A stretch of DNA of 64,000 nt from Agriotes lineatus (taxonomy: Eukaryota; Arthropoda; Insecta; Coleoptera; Elateridae). A program made the translations under genes and the position numbers. This document shows, in pieces, positions 12,117 through 22,953 of this stretch. The DNA is taken from assembly GCA_940337035.1 (NCBI GenBank), contig CALNHX010007616.1, positions 1-64,000 of the forward strand, given 5' to 3'. Numbering within the stretch: the first letter of the stretch is position 1; every line of letters begins with the position of its first letter. A model generated the notes under the pieces. It was not told the DNA's origin and did not search any database. It was given only the letters and a program-made list of their open reading frames with translations.

Positions 12117-14390
12117 TGTGTTATTTAAAAATGTGAAAAATGGAAAATACTAGAAAAAACAATAATTGTTTCCTGCTTGGGGTTAAATCTTCCAGTACGA
12201 AAGGTTATCCTTCCAAGGAACTTTCTAAGGAATAATTGAAATTTTCAACTTTCCAAAAATTTTTGAATTTCCAAAAAGATACTGAAATAACGGTTTGCTA
12301 AACGACCATTACTAAAAGCACGCGATAGCACCAGAAAAAATGGCTCTTCCACCTCGGGGTTTTTTCTGGACGTATTCAAGGGGGCGGGTACTTGATGTGG
12401 TCAAGGGATGATGTTGGGGGAGTCTCGGGTCTGGGACTGCTCTGCGATGGGTCGTCACGTGTCTACTCACCGGCGCAGCACCTTCCACCTAGCAGCGACG
12501 AGTAAACTCGATCCCCGTCATGTGGGTCGCTCTGGCGTCGGGATTCTCTTGGTGTCACCTCTGTCCACACCGGTAATTGTTGTTTTGGTGTGCGGGTTTT
12601 CGTGGTTTTTATTGTTGTAGTTTGGATGTTTGAGGATCAAACCTCTTTAAGAAAGGGAGGAGTTGAAACCAATTTATTGTCATTTCGTAATTTATTTAGT
12701 AATTTCACGGGCCGATAGCACCCAGCGATTAGGCAACTAATTCGACTAGCATGTCGAATGTAAGGTTCCGGCGGGCTGCAGTGTTATGCTTAAATACAGT
12801 TTCCTATAAAATCTGCAATTCTTTCCGCCGAGGGCATTAATTGTCGCTAGATAGCGATACAGTTTGGCGTCATTTCGGCTTTTCAAAAATATGTCACAAA
12901 GGTGAAACGTTGTTCAATTTGCCGGTACAAAAATCTTCCTTCATCGAGCTCTGTGAACATGGCAGAATTGGATTAAGGCATTGTACAAATTAACCGCTGG
13001 ATCAGGCGTATCTAGCATAATCGATTTGGCCACATTTTCCACCTACAACCATGCAAAAATAATATGTTGGTCGAGCACATTTTTGATATGAGTTTAGGCA
13101 GGATTTTCTGGTAAGGCGTTTATCCTCGTTTATTTAAATTGTTAATTTGACGGATATACACTTAGCCTCCAAGCTACGGGCTAAAGGTGCCCAATTAAAG
13201 CAGAGGCCCACAGCAGTGCCGAGTGATGTGCAGTTTCTCCGTTTATTCCCGCTGGCCCCTGCAACTTTTAAGCCGACCCTAGGAAGCCACCTGTACTGGC
13301 AGTAGCTGCTGGGAGCTAACACCACCTTCACCTTGGGCTGGACGGGGTTTGAACTTAACGGCTATTTTGTTTTTGGCGATCTAATAATTGACATGCTATT
13401 GAATTCCTAATGGCTTCGCTGTTGGTTATCTTAAAATTAGTAATTTATATACGGTTTAAACCTTAAAGCGGCTTCACCGCTGTTGTAGTAGTTAACTGTA
13501 ATTCAGGAGTGTTAAACGAATCGGCAGTTTCAAGCTGAGTTAGTTTAGTTATAATTAATGTAGCTCTGTATACTATTAAAGTAGCTGCGTGAAGGGTGAA
13601 CTCACGTACGTTTGTTCCATAACTATCGCCTTAGTAATTAAGTTCGCTGGAGGGAAAGCTACCCCAGCAGGTTACTTGGTATACCACTAAGACATACTGA
13701 TATCTGAATGTGTGAGTACTCGCGAGGGCCAATTTAACACATTATAGGTTGAACGCAGTACTTCTGTGTCATTCATTTAGTATTCGGGATGTTATTAAAT
13801 TACCTGTTTTTGCCAACTTACAGTTTAAAGTAAATCATTTTGGAAATTAGCTTTTACACGTCCTCAGCAAAGACTGCGTTTTCTGATGCACACTGTTCAG
13901 GTTTTAATTGATTAAGATTATGATATTTACCTATGTGATATATTTTTTTTTGTGATAGTATTGTTATTGTCCGTTAATGCTAGTAATTACAAATCGATTT
14001 ATTCCCCCTGCTATTAATTCATGATCTATTTGAAATATTATACGGTTTATGGAACTGTGGGTCTTCATTGTTTATGTTGTATTGTTACATTGAGAAATTT
14101 AATAGTTTGTTCGTTCAAATGAGCTAGGGAACATGGGCCTGAAACCATTTGGTGCCCTTATAATTTCGACCGTTTAGTTTAGAAGGTAATTCACCTACGC
14201 CCTTCCTCTGAGCTAGTGCGAGTGAACGTTCCGATTTATTATCGGCAATTATTAATGTAACATTTTTAAAATATCATTATTACTATATTAAGAATTAAAT
14301 TAAAACATTATATTGATTTCTTACACATCTTGTCACTGTCATAGCCTAATAAGTTAATATGTACCTGTATATTGTTATGATACAACCCTT
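12117..14390. other. No gene seen; possibly leader or LTR of the neighbouring gag fragment
   Basis: On the minus strand this lies directly upstream of the gag start at 12116, where a leader and 5' LTR would be expected. A GC-rich patch at 12340-12560 and AT-rich sequence at 13.8-14.35 kb carry no recognisable protein. No primer-binding site was found. Confidence 0.4.
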
Positions 14391-14577
14391 TTTTTTTCCT
14401 GTAGGAAGGAGGGGAAAATCTTCAAAAGACGCCCGGAAAAAACGGAGTTTATCCGGGTGTGTCGGATTCGGCTGGGAAGGGGGCCCAACCGCCTACCGAC
14501 TAAAAACCCCCCCTTCTTGTCGCTCGCCGCACCAGGATCCCGGTTGGTATTGCTTCAGCGCGGTTTGCCCCTACTAA

Positions 14578-15657
14578 TTATGGTTGTCCTGCTTGCCTCC
14601 TTCTCTCCTCTTCTTCCTTACAGCTCATGACTTTTGCTACTTCGGTCTCTATAACTTTCCATTTGTCTTCACTCTCTAACATGTGGCTAACGATGTTTCC
14701 TGGGGTAAGCCGCTCCCCGATTAGTTCCGTCATTCTTGCTCTTTCTTCACCCCATTTCTCACACTCGAAAATAGTGTGCTGAGCTGAGTCTTCTTCGCCG
14801 CAGTATGTGCAGGCACTGTTGTCCCGTAGGTGCATTCGGTGCAGGTATGCGTTAAAGCAACCGTGTCCCGTCAGGAATTGGGTCAGATGGTATCCCACCT
14901 CGTCATGTTCCCTCTTGACCCATGGAGTTACTTCCCTAATAAGGATTTTTGTCCACCCTGCAGTCTCGGTATTTCGGCGCCATTCGTCTTCCCATATGCG
15001 CAGACTCTCCTCTCTTGCTTCTTTCTTTGCCACCCTTCTATTTGCTCCAGCTGCGTACGAGCGTTCTCGTGCCAGCAGGTGAATGGGAACCGTTGATGCC
15101 ACAACTTGAGCCGCCTTAGTAGATACGGTCCTGTATGCGCTGGCTATTCTGATAGCCGCCCGTCTTTGTACTCTCTCCAGTTGCTTTCTATGATTAATGG
15201 AGGACAGGCACTCATTCCATACTGGAGCCCCATATAGTAATATGGAGTTTGCTACCGAATACAGCACCTTCCTCCTATTGGGCCTTGGCCCACCAAGGTT
15301 GGGCATCAATCGACTAAGAGCTGCTGTCGCTCTTTCTGTCCTCATTGCTGCCTGTTTAATGTGTCTTCCCATAAGCATGTTTCGGGATATGATTATGCCA
15401 AGGTATTTTACACTTGGTTGGCTCCCTATTCTGCCGTTATGGAGTGTCACCTCGACGGTTTGCAATGTCCTCTTCCCCGCGAGTATGACCATCTCTGTCT
15501 TCTGGGCCGCTAACTCCAACCCTTTCCTCCTCATCCAAGATTCCACTCTGTGAATAGACCACCTGATGTCGTCCTCTATGGCTTCCTGGTTCCTACCGCA
15601 GACCACTAGTGCGCCCTGTTTTTTTCTTGCCTTTCCCTGACCTTTATCTGCACCCAC
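14578..15657 (-). pseudogene. R1-type LINE ORF2, C-terminal part (RT thumb, Cys-His domain)
   Basis: The 359 open codons begin within ORF1-derived sequence and then enter RT just after where YADD would be (LVVCGRNQEAIEDDIRWSIH). They continue with QKTEMVILAG, VKYLGIIISRN, LLYGAPVWNE and the R1-typical terminal Cys-His motif CTYCGEEDSAQHTIFECEKW. The palm active site, the fingers and the whole endonuclease are missing, so it cannot reverse transcribe. The first Met (MGADKGQG) is an accident of the junction. The lack of stops suggests that the deletion copy is fairly young or recently copied. Confidence 0.8.
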
Positions 15658-16295
15658 CCTTCTTTGGTTTTATGTACGCTACCAATAGTAACGTCCTTCG
15701 GGTCTATGGTGTTCTTCATCTTGCGTATTACATCCGCATAGGTGTTGCCATCAGTGGGTTTCAGTAGTACCGTCTCCTCATTTCGTTTTCGCCATCCTCT
15801 GGGTCCGTCTGCGTTAATATCTTTATTCGCCTCGTCACCTCGCCGTCTTCTTTGATCTCTGTGCATCGCTAGTTGGAGGTTCGCTTTCCTGCATGCGTAT
15901 TCGAGTATTCTTGTTATGCGCGCCTCGTTTGCTTGCTTGGTAACAATGCACGCCGTCTTTGTTCTTCTGTTTTTTTGGGCTAGTTTCGCAACTTTTTTCA
16001 TAGCATTATTGATTTTAGTTATATCTGCCATTGTCCCTTCCCCGTCGTCAATTACCACGAGGTAGGTATAACTTTCTGTCTTATTTTTTGTCGTGGAGTC
16101 GTCTGTTATGATCCCGCTTGTTGTAACACCGCAAATCATTTCCTCCGATTCTACTATTCTCTCCCCGATCATCTCCTCCAGTCGCACATCCCTTTCGCTG
16201 ATCTTCTTCATGGCCCAGCTGTCCTTTTCTTCTCCCCTTATTATAACAGCAACCAGGTCCACGTTCTTCGTCTCGTGAGGTTTCTTCCCAGCCAC
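15606..16295 (-). CDS. R1-type LINE ORF1 (gag-like), C-terminally replaced
   Basis: This is a 229-codon ORF starting MAGKKPHETKNVDLVAVIIR. It has charged, helix-rich sequence in its first half. It then has TDGNTYADVIRKMKNTIDP and TIGSVHKTKEGWVQIKV, the pattern that precedes the zinc knuckles in ORF1 of R1 and related LINEs. This protein normally coats element RNA in the RNP. The zinc knuckles are absent: after VRERQEKN the frame runs into sequence belonging to ORF2 and stops at 15606. The deletion junction therefore lies near 15610-15660, and the ORF overlaps the ORF2 remnant in another frame. Confidence 0.7.
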   Translation of the reverse strand: MAGKKPHETKNVDLVAVIIRGEEKDSWAMKKISERDVRLEEMIGERIVESEEMICGVTTSGIITDDSTTKNKTESYTYLVVIDDGEGTMADITKINNAMKKVAKLAQKNRRTKTACIVTKQANEARITRILEYACRKANLQLAMHRDQRRRRGDEANKDINADGPRGWRKRNEETVLLKPTDGNTYADVIRKMKNTIDPKDVTIGSVHKTKEGWVQIKVRERQEKNRAH

Positions 16296-16300
16296 CGAGC

Positions 16301-18842
16301 AGTTTGTGTATACTTCTTCTGGCCAGTTAACACCAATACAACCCTAATGTAGTTTAAATCAAATTTATTAAAATGGGAAAATTACAGTGGTTTGGAAATG
16401 GTTTGAATTTATTCGGGGATAAGGGGGATATGTGTATGAAACAATAGCTCTTTGCAGGTGGATTTGAATATAATATTGATAAGATACAGTTTGAAAATGA
16501 ATGACAAATACTTAATTTGAAATAAAATAAAGTAGGTTTAACTCAAATGATAAGACTAGAGTGTATAGAAAGGAACATTGGCAGTAGTGAGAAAATTTTT
16601 TTCTAATTATTAAAAATAAACAACTTGTAAAAAAATTTTACGAATTTAATTTGGAGTCGTTAAAGTATCTAAAATTAACCCTACTCCATTATAAAAATGT
16701 TTAGATAATAAAAAGGTAATACTAAAATTTGGGTGGTGAACGATATAAGAAGATATGAACATATAAGAAGAATAACAGATATAAAACTAAGGATGGTTAC
16801 AAGTATGTGGTTTAAAATAAGCAAGCAGAATTAATCTATAAAAGTGAATAACTCGAGAAGAATATGAAGTTAAGTTTATTGGAAAAATACATTTAACGTC
16901 AGACATTAATTGAATTTGGTTAAGAAAGGTAATAGGTAATAAAGTAAAAAAGCAGAGTTCCAAAGGAGCAGCATCAGTTAAGAGGGCACGTTCCAGATAG
17001 TTTGGCAGCGGCAGTGAAGAAAGTTTGGCAGCGCCAGTGAAGATGTCAGCATCTGCAGATTTGGTCGGCTGGCTACACTCTGTGGGAAGGTTAGAGTTAC
17101 TGATTTGGGACAATTGGAGACGTCTTGTTTATAGGAGGGACCTTTCATTGCTGGAAGGTACGTGAGAGCTTGGAGCAGTAGGCAGAGAGGAGTTTGTATC
17201 AGTAGGCAGAGAGAAGCGGGTTGATTTGCATCCTGGACATTGTGGAGATCAATTGAAAGGTAATTACTAGGAAAAGCAAATGAAAGACTATAAAAGTGAA
17301 TTAGTTATCAAAGAATTACTTACTGTGTGTTCTGGTATTGTTGTGTGGTGGGGGGTGGTCTGGTGTTTGTCATTGAATTTCAAATCTGTTTCTTGACAGT
17401 TGGTTGACATAGGTATTGACTTATGCATGTGATATTTAAAATATGAGAAAATCAATCTTTCAGAAAGCAAGTACTAGATAAAAGAACCCACCCCTGTTGA
17501 GTTTTCAGAAGCTATCGATAATAGTTAATATTGACATTAAAATACATAATAGGGAAATTTGTAATTAAAAAAACCTAATCAATATCAATACTTGAAGGTT
17601 CCGTACATATTAAAGACACAGCAACGTGTAGCCAGTTCAATATATTTAGTAAAATCTTTAAAAATTTTACTAAAATATTTAATTAGTAGGAGCTTGAAAT
17701 AAATGTCTTCCTTTAGTATTCTATTTTCTTCTAGTAACAGAAGAATTCTAGAATCCCTTGATCGGCCTCTATAAGCAGATCAGCTTCTTGCGTTACTAGC
17801 AGTACTATAGAGGCGCTTTATGAAATTGTTACTACAATGACTAGATCACCACAGTGTGGTCATACGGTGGTTATGTTTTCTATTGGTTGAAGGCAAAAGT
17901 TATCTAAGTTATTGTCATTTTTAACAGTGTAAAGAATGTTTAGTTATAAAAAGTTACTAATGTCAAAATAAGACATTGGCATTTTATAAGTTGTCAAAAC
18001 TTGAGTCGACGTATCATGTGTGAAAACCGCCTTTAGTCTTCCCGCGGCTGTGAGTTTTCCAAATTACAGTTTTTCTACGAAAAAAAAGCATATTTTGTCG
18101 TTTTTCGCCAATTAGTTATTTCTAATATTCAGAACAGTATTAACATCAAAACATTGAACAGAGAAATAAATATTTTCCTGTAAGTTTTATATTGCTTAAA
18201 TATTCGTAAGTAACTGCTCAATAAATTATTGCGGTGTACAATTGTCATTCCAGGTTGGACATGTATAACAAGTAGTTTAGTGATAATTTAAATTAGTTCC
18301 TTTCATTTAATTATAATCTGTGTACTTGTTCCTTGGAAATAGTTTGTGCTTAACGCATTTATAACTCGACAATTTCTTCGTGTTAAATAAACCAACTTTA
18401 TGTACTATTTTGAAAACTGATTTAATATATTTGTGGAAAGACAAGAAGAACCCTACGTCTTCGAAGCGTTAGGTACCATCTAGTGGTTGCATAAAAAAGA
18501 CGGGTAACAGAACGTTATGAAACAGTACATTTTAAGCAATTCTTTTTGTCACTTCACGATGACTTCTCATAGAGCCGCTGTAGTTTCTCAGGCACACCTA
18601 TTTTGAAGTTAGAAGCAGCATGACGGCCAACAATCCTATGGCCACACTGTGACTATAAAGTCACTGTATTTATATAGGTAATAAGTACTCAGATTTATTC
18701 AAAAAAACAGTTGCAATATTTTTATTGATATGAGTTATTTCATAAAAATTAAGTAAGAATCATACTAAATTTTAAGCAAGTAATAACATGATATTAACAC
18801 TGTAGAGTATAAGTGATACAATTTGAATATAAAACGATATCA
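16301..18842. other. AT-rich non-coding stretch
   Basis: No gene is recognised. The stretch nearest the LINE may be its 5' untranslated region. A purine-rich part at 17105-17290 repeats the word GTAGGCAGAGAG. Short minus-strand ORFs (108 aa at 16787-17113) have no motif. Confidence 0.5.
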
Positions 18843-19200
18843 AGTTTTATTAAAAGGCCGCCGAAACGACTTTTTAAAAAACGTTTATTTTTATTTTACA
18901 ATGAAATATAACATTGGAAGCACACAGCTAGCCGCCGGACAATTTCTTACATCTAGCTATGATACGAACACAATGGAACTTATCGACTGACTGGAGCTTA
19001 ACTTAGAAGTGCAAGCTACTAGTATATATACTATGCCTAATCAGCTAAGATAAGCGTTATCTCTAAAAGGGAGCGTGAGACAGGAAGCCACGTGCGTTCA
19101 AGGTTGCAGACTTGCAGTTCATTATAAAGAAGCTATTATTGTTCAAGGTTGCAAGCTTGCAGTTTTACACAGGAGACCATTGTCTATTCATAATATAACA
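18843..19200 (-). repeat. 3' LTR of the errantivirus-like element
   Basis: 358 bp, almost identical to 25342-25699. On the minus strand it starts TGTTATATTATG and ends TTTTAATAAAACT, the latter holding an AATAAA signal near its end. Confidence 0.92.
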
Positions 19201-19278
19201 CGTCCGCCGATAAAATGTTCAATGGGTGGTATTCAAATATGCCTCCATTGAACTTACAAAGAGAAAAGAAAATTAAAC

Positions 19279-20922
19279 TTATGCATTTACATTAACTGGT
19301 TCAAAATCTTTATTTAAAAATCTAATAAGTTTAATCTTCATTGTGTTTCTATTATAATACAAATACAATATAAAAATTATTAACATAAGAATAGTACACA
19401 GAGTAAATATAATTGCAGACACACTTAAATTATCAGATTTAATATAATTAACAGGTTTTAACAAATTTTCATATTTATTAAGTTTAATTCGGTCCTCAAC
19501 CAATTTCTGGGTGTCAAGAGGTATCAAGTCAATCTTTGAAACATTTATGTGGTTTGATTCAGGAATTATTAAGCGGTCAATGTTTGAAATTTTTAAATTA
19601 ACAATTTCATTTGAGGTTCTTTTTGCGGTGAATAACATGTGTTTTTGATTTATTGAAACAAGACAGTCTGAACTGAGGTGTAAGAGGTTAGTGCCAGATA
19701 TTCCTTTTCTAAAATTCTGATTTTTACATTTGACGTCCAATATTGCTTCAGATGGGGAAGATATTAACCATGTCGCAGGATTTATTTGTGATATTTTGAT
19801 TTCTGTTAAATTGAATAAATAAGGGATACATGTTTTATTTTTATTAAATGACAGAAGTTGTGTTTCGCACAATTTGTCGTTGGGGATTTCAAAGTAGTTA
19901 TTTTGATTACAAAAGTAGGTGTCTAAAGTTATAAGTTTACAATGACTTATTTCAATGGGAATGCTGTTTTTAACGTTAAATAATAAAGTACTATAAGTAG
20001 GTATAATCATACGAAATTGATAATTTTGGATAAAAATCGGAAATGGTATTAATTGTATCATTTGATAATCGTTAGTTTTGGAAGTAAGAGGTATTTCGAA
20101 TATAAATGTAATTCTGTTTTTAACTTGATAAACTTTTGTAATGATAATTGACTCGTATAAATGTAAATACTGTAACTCTGCAGGATATGGAATAGTTAAA
20201 GCTTTTTCTGATATGCTATTGAGATACGTCGAAATTTCATTTAGATTTTCAATTAAATCGTCATTATCAATTAATGACATATGCATCTGTTGATTTTGGG
20301 CAAAAGTTAATGCATTTTCTAGTTCCAAACAAGTGTTAATAAGTAGTTGCAAAAATTGAATTGCTTCTAGCAAGACTGTTTTTAAGGAGTATGTAGCGAG
20401 ATTTTTGCCTAATTCCTCATTTTGTAAAATTATTTTATTTATATTTCTGTCTAATAATTCTTGACTCTTTGCTATATCATTGATTACTGAGATGGTATCA
20501 TTTAAAATTTTAGTTTGTTCTAATATAACGTCATTTTGAATTTTATTGCTTTCTTGCAATTTAGTAATCATAGATTCATATCTGACTCCATCGTTGGCGT
20601 CGAGGTTTCCAGTTAAAAATTTGAAAGCGGATCCAAGTCCATCGAAAAGTCCTCTTTTATTAATTTTGTGTTTAACATCAGGAAATAATTGACTTAAGAG
20701 TTTATCTGTTTTTTCAAGATATTGTTTTAATATTATGAGTAAATTGTTATGATTGATAATAACATCATCAATCCTTTTAAATTTTGTATATTCAATAACG
20801 TAACTTTTATTTTCAAGTAACGGTATTATTTTCATTAAATTAGTTCTAAGTGTGTCATAATTAACAAATATAGGGGTATAGTCTACATTTCTAATAAGCG
20901 TCCATTCGCTTTGTTTAAGCAC
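19279..20922 (-). CDS. env: Env (F-like fusion protein) of the errantivirus-like element
   Basis: 547 codons are open from the listed start, and the frame stays open upstream to about 21075. That upstream part includes a hydrophobic signal-peptide-like segment near 21040-20990. A furin-like site and fusion peptide are visible at about residues 108-125 (NKR followed by GLFDGLGSAFKFLTG), as in errantiviral Env and baculovirus F. Near the C-terminus SAIIFTLCTILMLIIFILYL is a transmembrane anchor with a short cytoplasmic tail. No ATG opens the upstream part; a polypyrimidine-AG precedes it, fitting expression from a spliced message. The frame has no stops, so it appears intact. Confidence 0.88.
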   Translation of the reverse strand: MLKQSEWTLIRNVDYTPIFVNYDTLRTNLMKIIPLLENKSYVIEYTKFKRIDDVIINHNNLLIILKQYLEKTDKLLSQLFPDVKHKINKRGLFDGLGSAFKFLTGNLDANDGVRYESMITKLQESNKIQNDVILEQTKILNDTISVINDIAKSQELLDRNINKIILQNEELGKNLATYSLKTVLLEAIQFLQLLINTCLELENALTFAQNQQMHMSLIDNDDLIENLNEISTYLNSISEKALTIPYPAELQYLHLYESIIITKVYQVKNRITFIFEIPLTSKTNDYQMIQLIPFPIFIQNYQFRMIIPTYSTLLFNVKNSIPIEISHCKLITLDTYFCNQNNYFEIPNDKLCETQLLSFNKNKTCIPYLFNLTEIKISQINPATWLISSPSEAILDVKCKNQNFRKGISGTNLLHLSSDCLVSINQKHMLFTAKRTSNEIVNLKISNIDRLIIPESNHINVSKIDLIPLDTQKLVEDRIKLNKYENLLKPVNYIKSDNLSVSAIIFTLCTILMLIIFILYLYYNRNTMKIKLIRFLNKDFEPVNVNA

Positions 20923-21045
20923 TACGTTTCCTAAGTTTAGAGGATATAATCCAGGATTATCTTTTAAATTTTTTATAATAATATCGCTCTGTATAACTAG
21001 TGATTGAGTCAGCAGGGTACAGGCGATGAAGAGTGTAATAATCCT

Positions 21046-21062
21046 GAAAAAGAGAGAGCAAT
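21046..21062 (-). promoter_or_regulatory. Candidate splice acceptor for env mRNA
   Basis: The minus strand reads GCTCTCTCTTTTTCAG followed by GATTATTACAC, just ahead of the signal-peptide codons. Errantivirus env is known to be made from a spliced subgenomic RNA. The donor was not identified. Confidence 0.6.
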
Positions 21063-21099
21063 AGTTCCTTTTAGTCAGGGTGTTTTATATTTCCATATT

Positions 21100-21390
21100 T
21101 TTTAAAAAAATTAGATTTAATTTTGAATTTCAATTTTACTTCTGAAATTAGTTCTAACAAATATTTTTTCATTTAATTGGAATGTTTGATTTTTCCGAAT
21201 TGGTTTTAATTTTAAATTTTATCTTTACTTCTGAAATTTATTTTAAATAATACTTCTTCGTTTAATTGAAATGTTTGATCTTTCTGAATGGGTTTTAATT
21301 TTAAATTTAATCTTTACTTCTGAGATTTGTTTTAATAAATACTTTTTCGTTTAATTGAAATGTTTGACTTTTCTGAATTTGAATTTAATT
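21100..21390. repeat. Tandem repeat, period 89 bp, three copies
   Basis: ACTTCTGAAATT-like words sit at 21138, 21227 and 21316, exactly 89 bp apart. Each is followed by TTTAATTGAAATGTTTGA. It lies between the pol remnant and env and is non-coding. Confidence 0.85.
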
Positions 21391-22019
21391 TTAAATGGTT
21401 GTAAAGGTTTTTCTTTGTTTTCCTTTAGCAATATCAATTATAAAGGTATGTTGCTGTGAACATCTTAGTTTTAACGCGAGAAATATTGTGATTATTAAAT
21501 TGTAAATACTAGATTAATACAAGCTTAGGTCTTGTTTGTTTGTTAAGTATAATTTTTATTTGAGTTTTTTCTGATTTAAATGATTTTAGTCTTAAGTTTT
21601 TTCTTAAGATGTTATTTTTTTAAAATACTTTTGATATTTGAAGTTACTGATTTATTTATTAGAATTTATTTGTAATACTTAAAGTTTTTCAAAAATTCAA
21701 GGGTGTGAACAATCTTATTTTTTTCTTTAAACACACGGTTAAAAATTTAGTTATTTTGGCAAAATTTTTGATAAATGTTCTTTAGTAGACTATTTGGTTA
21801 AAAATTATTTATTTAGATTTTTAAGTGCTGGGAAATTTTGATTATTGAATTTTTAGATGAATCTGATTTTATTCCTACTAAAGTAGTAGATTATATAATC
21901 TAAATATTTTACAAATTTATGTTTGAATTACTAAACCTTATGAGTTGACTTTTCGTCAGTTTTGAAATTATATGTGCATTGGTTTTAGTCTTAAATTGTT
22001 TTTTTTAATTGTTATTTAA

Positions 22020-22205
22020 AATAATTATCTAAAATACTTTTAATGTTTGGAGTTTTTATATTAAAGTTGTTAAAAATTGTTATTTGAATTAATTATCTAA
22101 AATACTTTTAATGTTTGAAGTTTTTATATTAAAGTTGTTAAAAAATTGTTATTTAAATTAATTATCTAAAATACTTTTAATGTTTGAAGTTTTTATATTA
22201 AAGTT
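22020..22205. repeat. Tandem repeat, period 68-69 bp, about 2.7 copies
   Basis: The word AATTATCTAAAATACTTTTAATG starts at 22023, 22091 and 22160 (only its first 20 bases are identical throughout). The array overlaps the end of the protease ORF and marks the joint where pol is lost. Confidence 0.85.
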
Positions 22206-22953
22206 GTTAAGTCTGATAGGTTGATTTTTGCTATCGGGTTCATAGTCTTCTAAAAATAAAGGATTATAAATATTTATTTCTTGTGTTTCGTTTGAAGTAT
22301 TAATTACGCTGGTTTTAAACCAATTATTGTGTAATTTCACTAATGCTGAAGGCATAATTAATTTGTCATTAAATTTTAGTTTTGGAGCTATTTTAGTTCC
22401 ATTCTTTCCTACTGCTGGTAAATTTACAAAACATTCTGTACGCGGAGGTACTACAAGTTTTCTGACAAAATCTGAGTTTTTAAATTTGGAAAAATTACAT
22501 TCGTTACGTTTTTGAATTTCCTGTTTAGTTTTTGATGGGTTATAATAGAACGGTATTACTGTTTTTTCTGTTTGAATGTGCATCCATTTATAATCTATTC
22601 GTGCGGATAATTTTGAAAGTAAATCGGATCCAATAAGTCCTACATAGTCTTGGTGAAAATTGAATAAATAACACGTATGTGTTCCGTTTTTATAAAAAAG
22701 ATTAGGAATGGGTAAATCTGCAATTAAGTTATGTTGAGAAATTCCATGAGATGTAACTATCTCAAATTCTGTTTCATAAATATAATTTGGAAAATGTTGT
22801 TGTACAAATTCTGGGGAAATTATTGTTTGTGAACTACCTGTATCTATTAAAAGTTTATCGCCAGTGGCGGGAATTATAATATAAGGAAGATCTGATTTTG
22901 AATTTATATTAAAAGTTAAAATATGCTTTTCCGAGGCTCTTAATGAAAATTTA
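22158..22953 (-). CDS. Pol remnant: aspartic protease only
   Basis: The frame is open from the gag overlap to a stop at 22158, about 265 codons. Its start is by -1 frameshift rather than by its own ATG. The protease active site DKLLIDTGSSQTII (DTG codons at 22836-22844) is intact, and VGLIGSDLLSKLSA supplies the C-terminal GSD/L motif of retropepsins. The last 140 residues (MHIQTEKTVIPFYYNPSK onward) are the spacer normally lying between protease and RT. The ORF stops where RT should begin, inside a 68-bp tandem repeat. No RT, RNase H or integrase codons occur anywhere up to env. Confidence 0.85.

Larger units (their letters stand above)
14391..16300 (-). mobile_element. R1-type LINE with internal deletion
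   Basis: On the minus strand an ORF1 (16295-15606) is followed immediately by the C-terminal third of ORF2 (to 14578). A 3' untranslated region then ends in a short poly(A) (run of T at 14391-14399 on the + strand). The endonuclease and the RT up to the catalytic YADD are missing. Both remaining ORFs are free of stops. The product is a compact element that could not move alone but keeps both ends. Confidence 0.8.

Noticed and set aside
12117..14390. LTR and primer-binding site for the 10.2-12.1 kb gag fragment
   Set aside because: No pair of direct repeats and no tRNA complement could be found by eye on either side.
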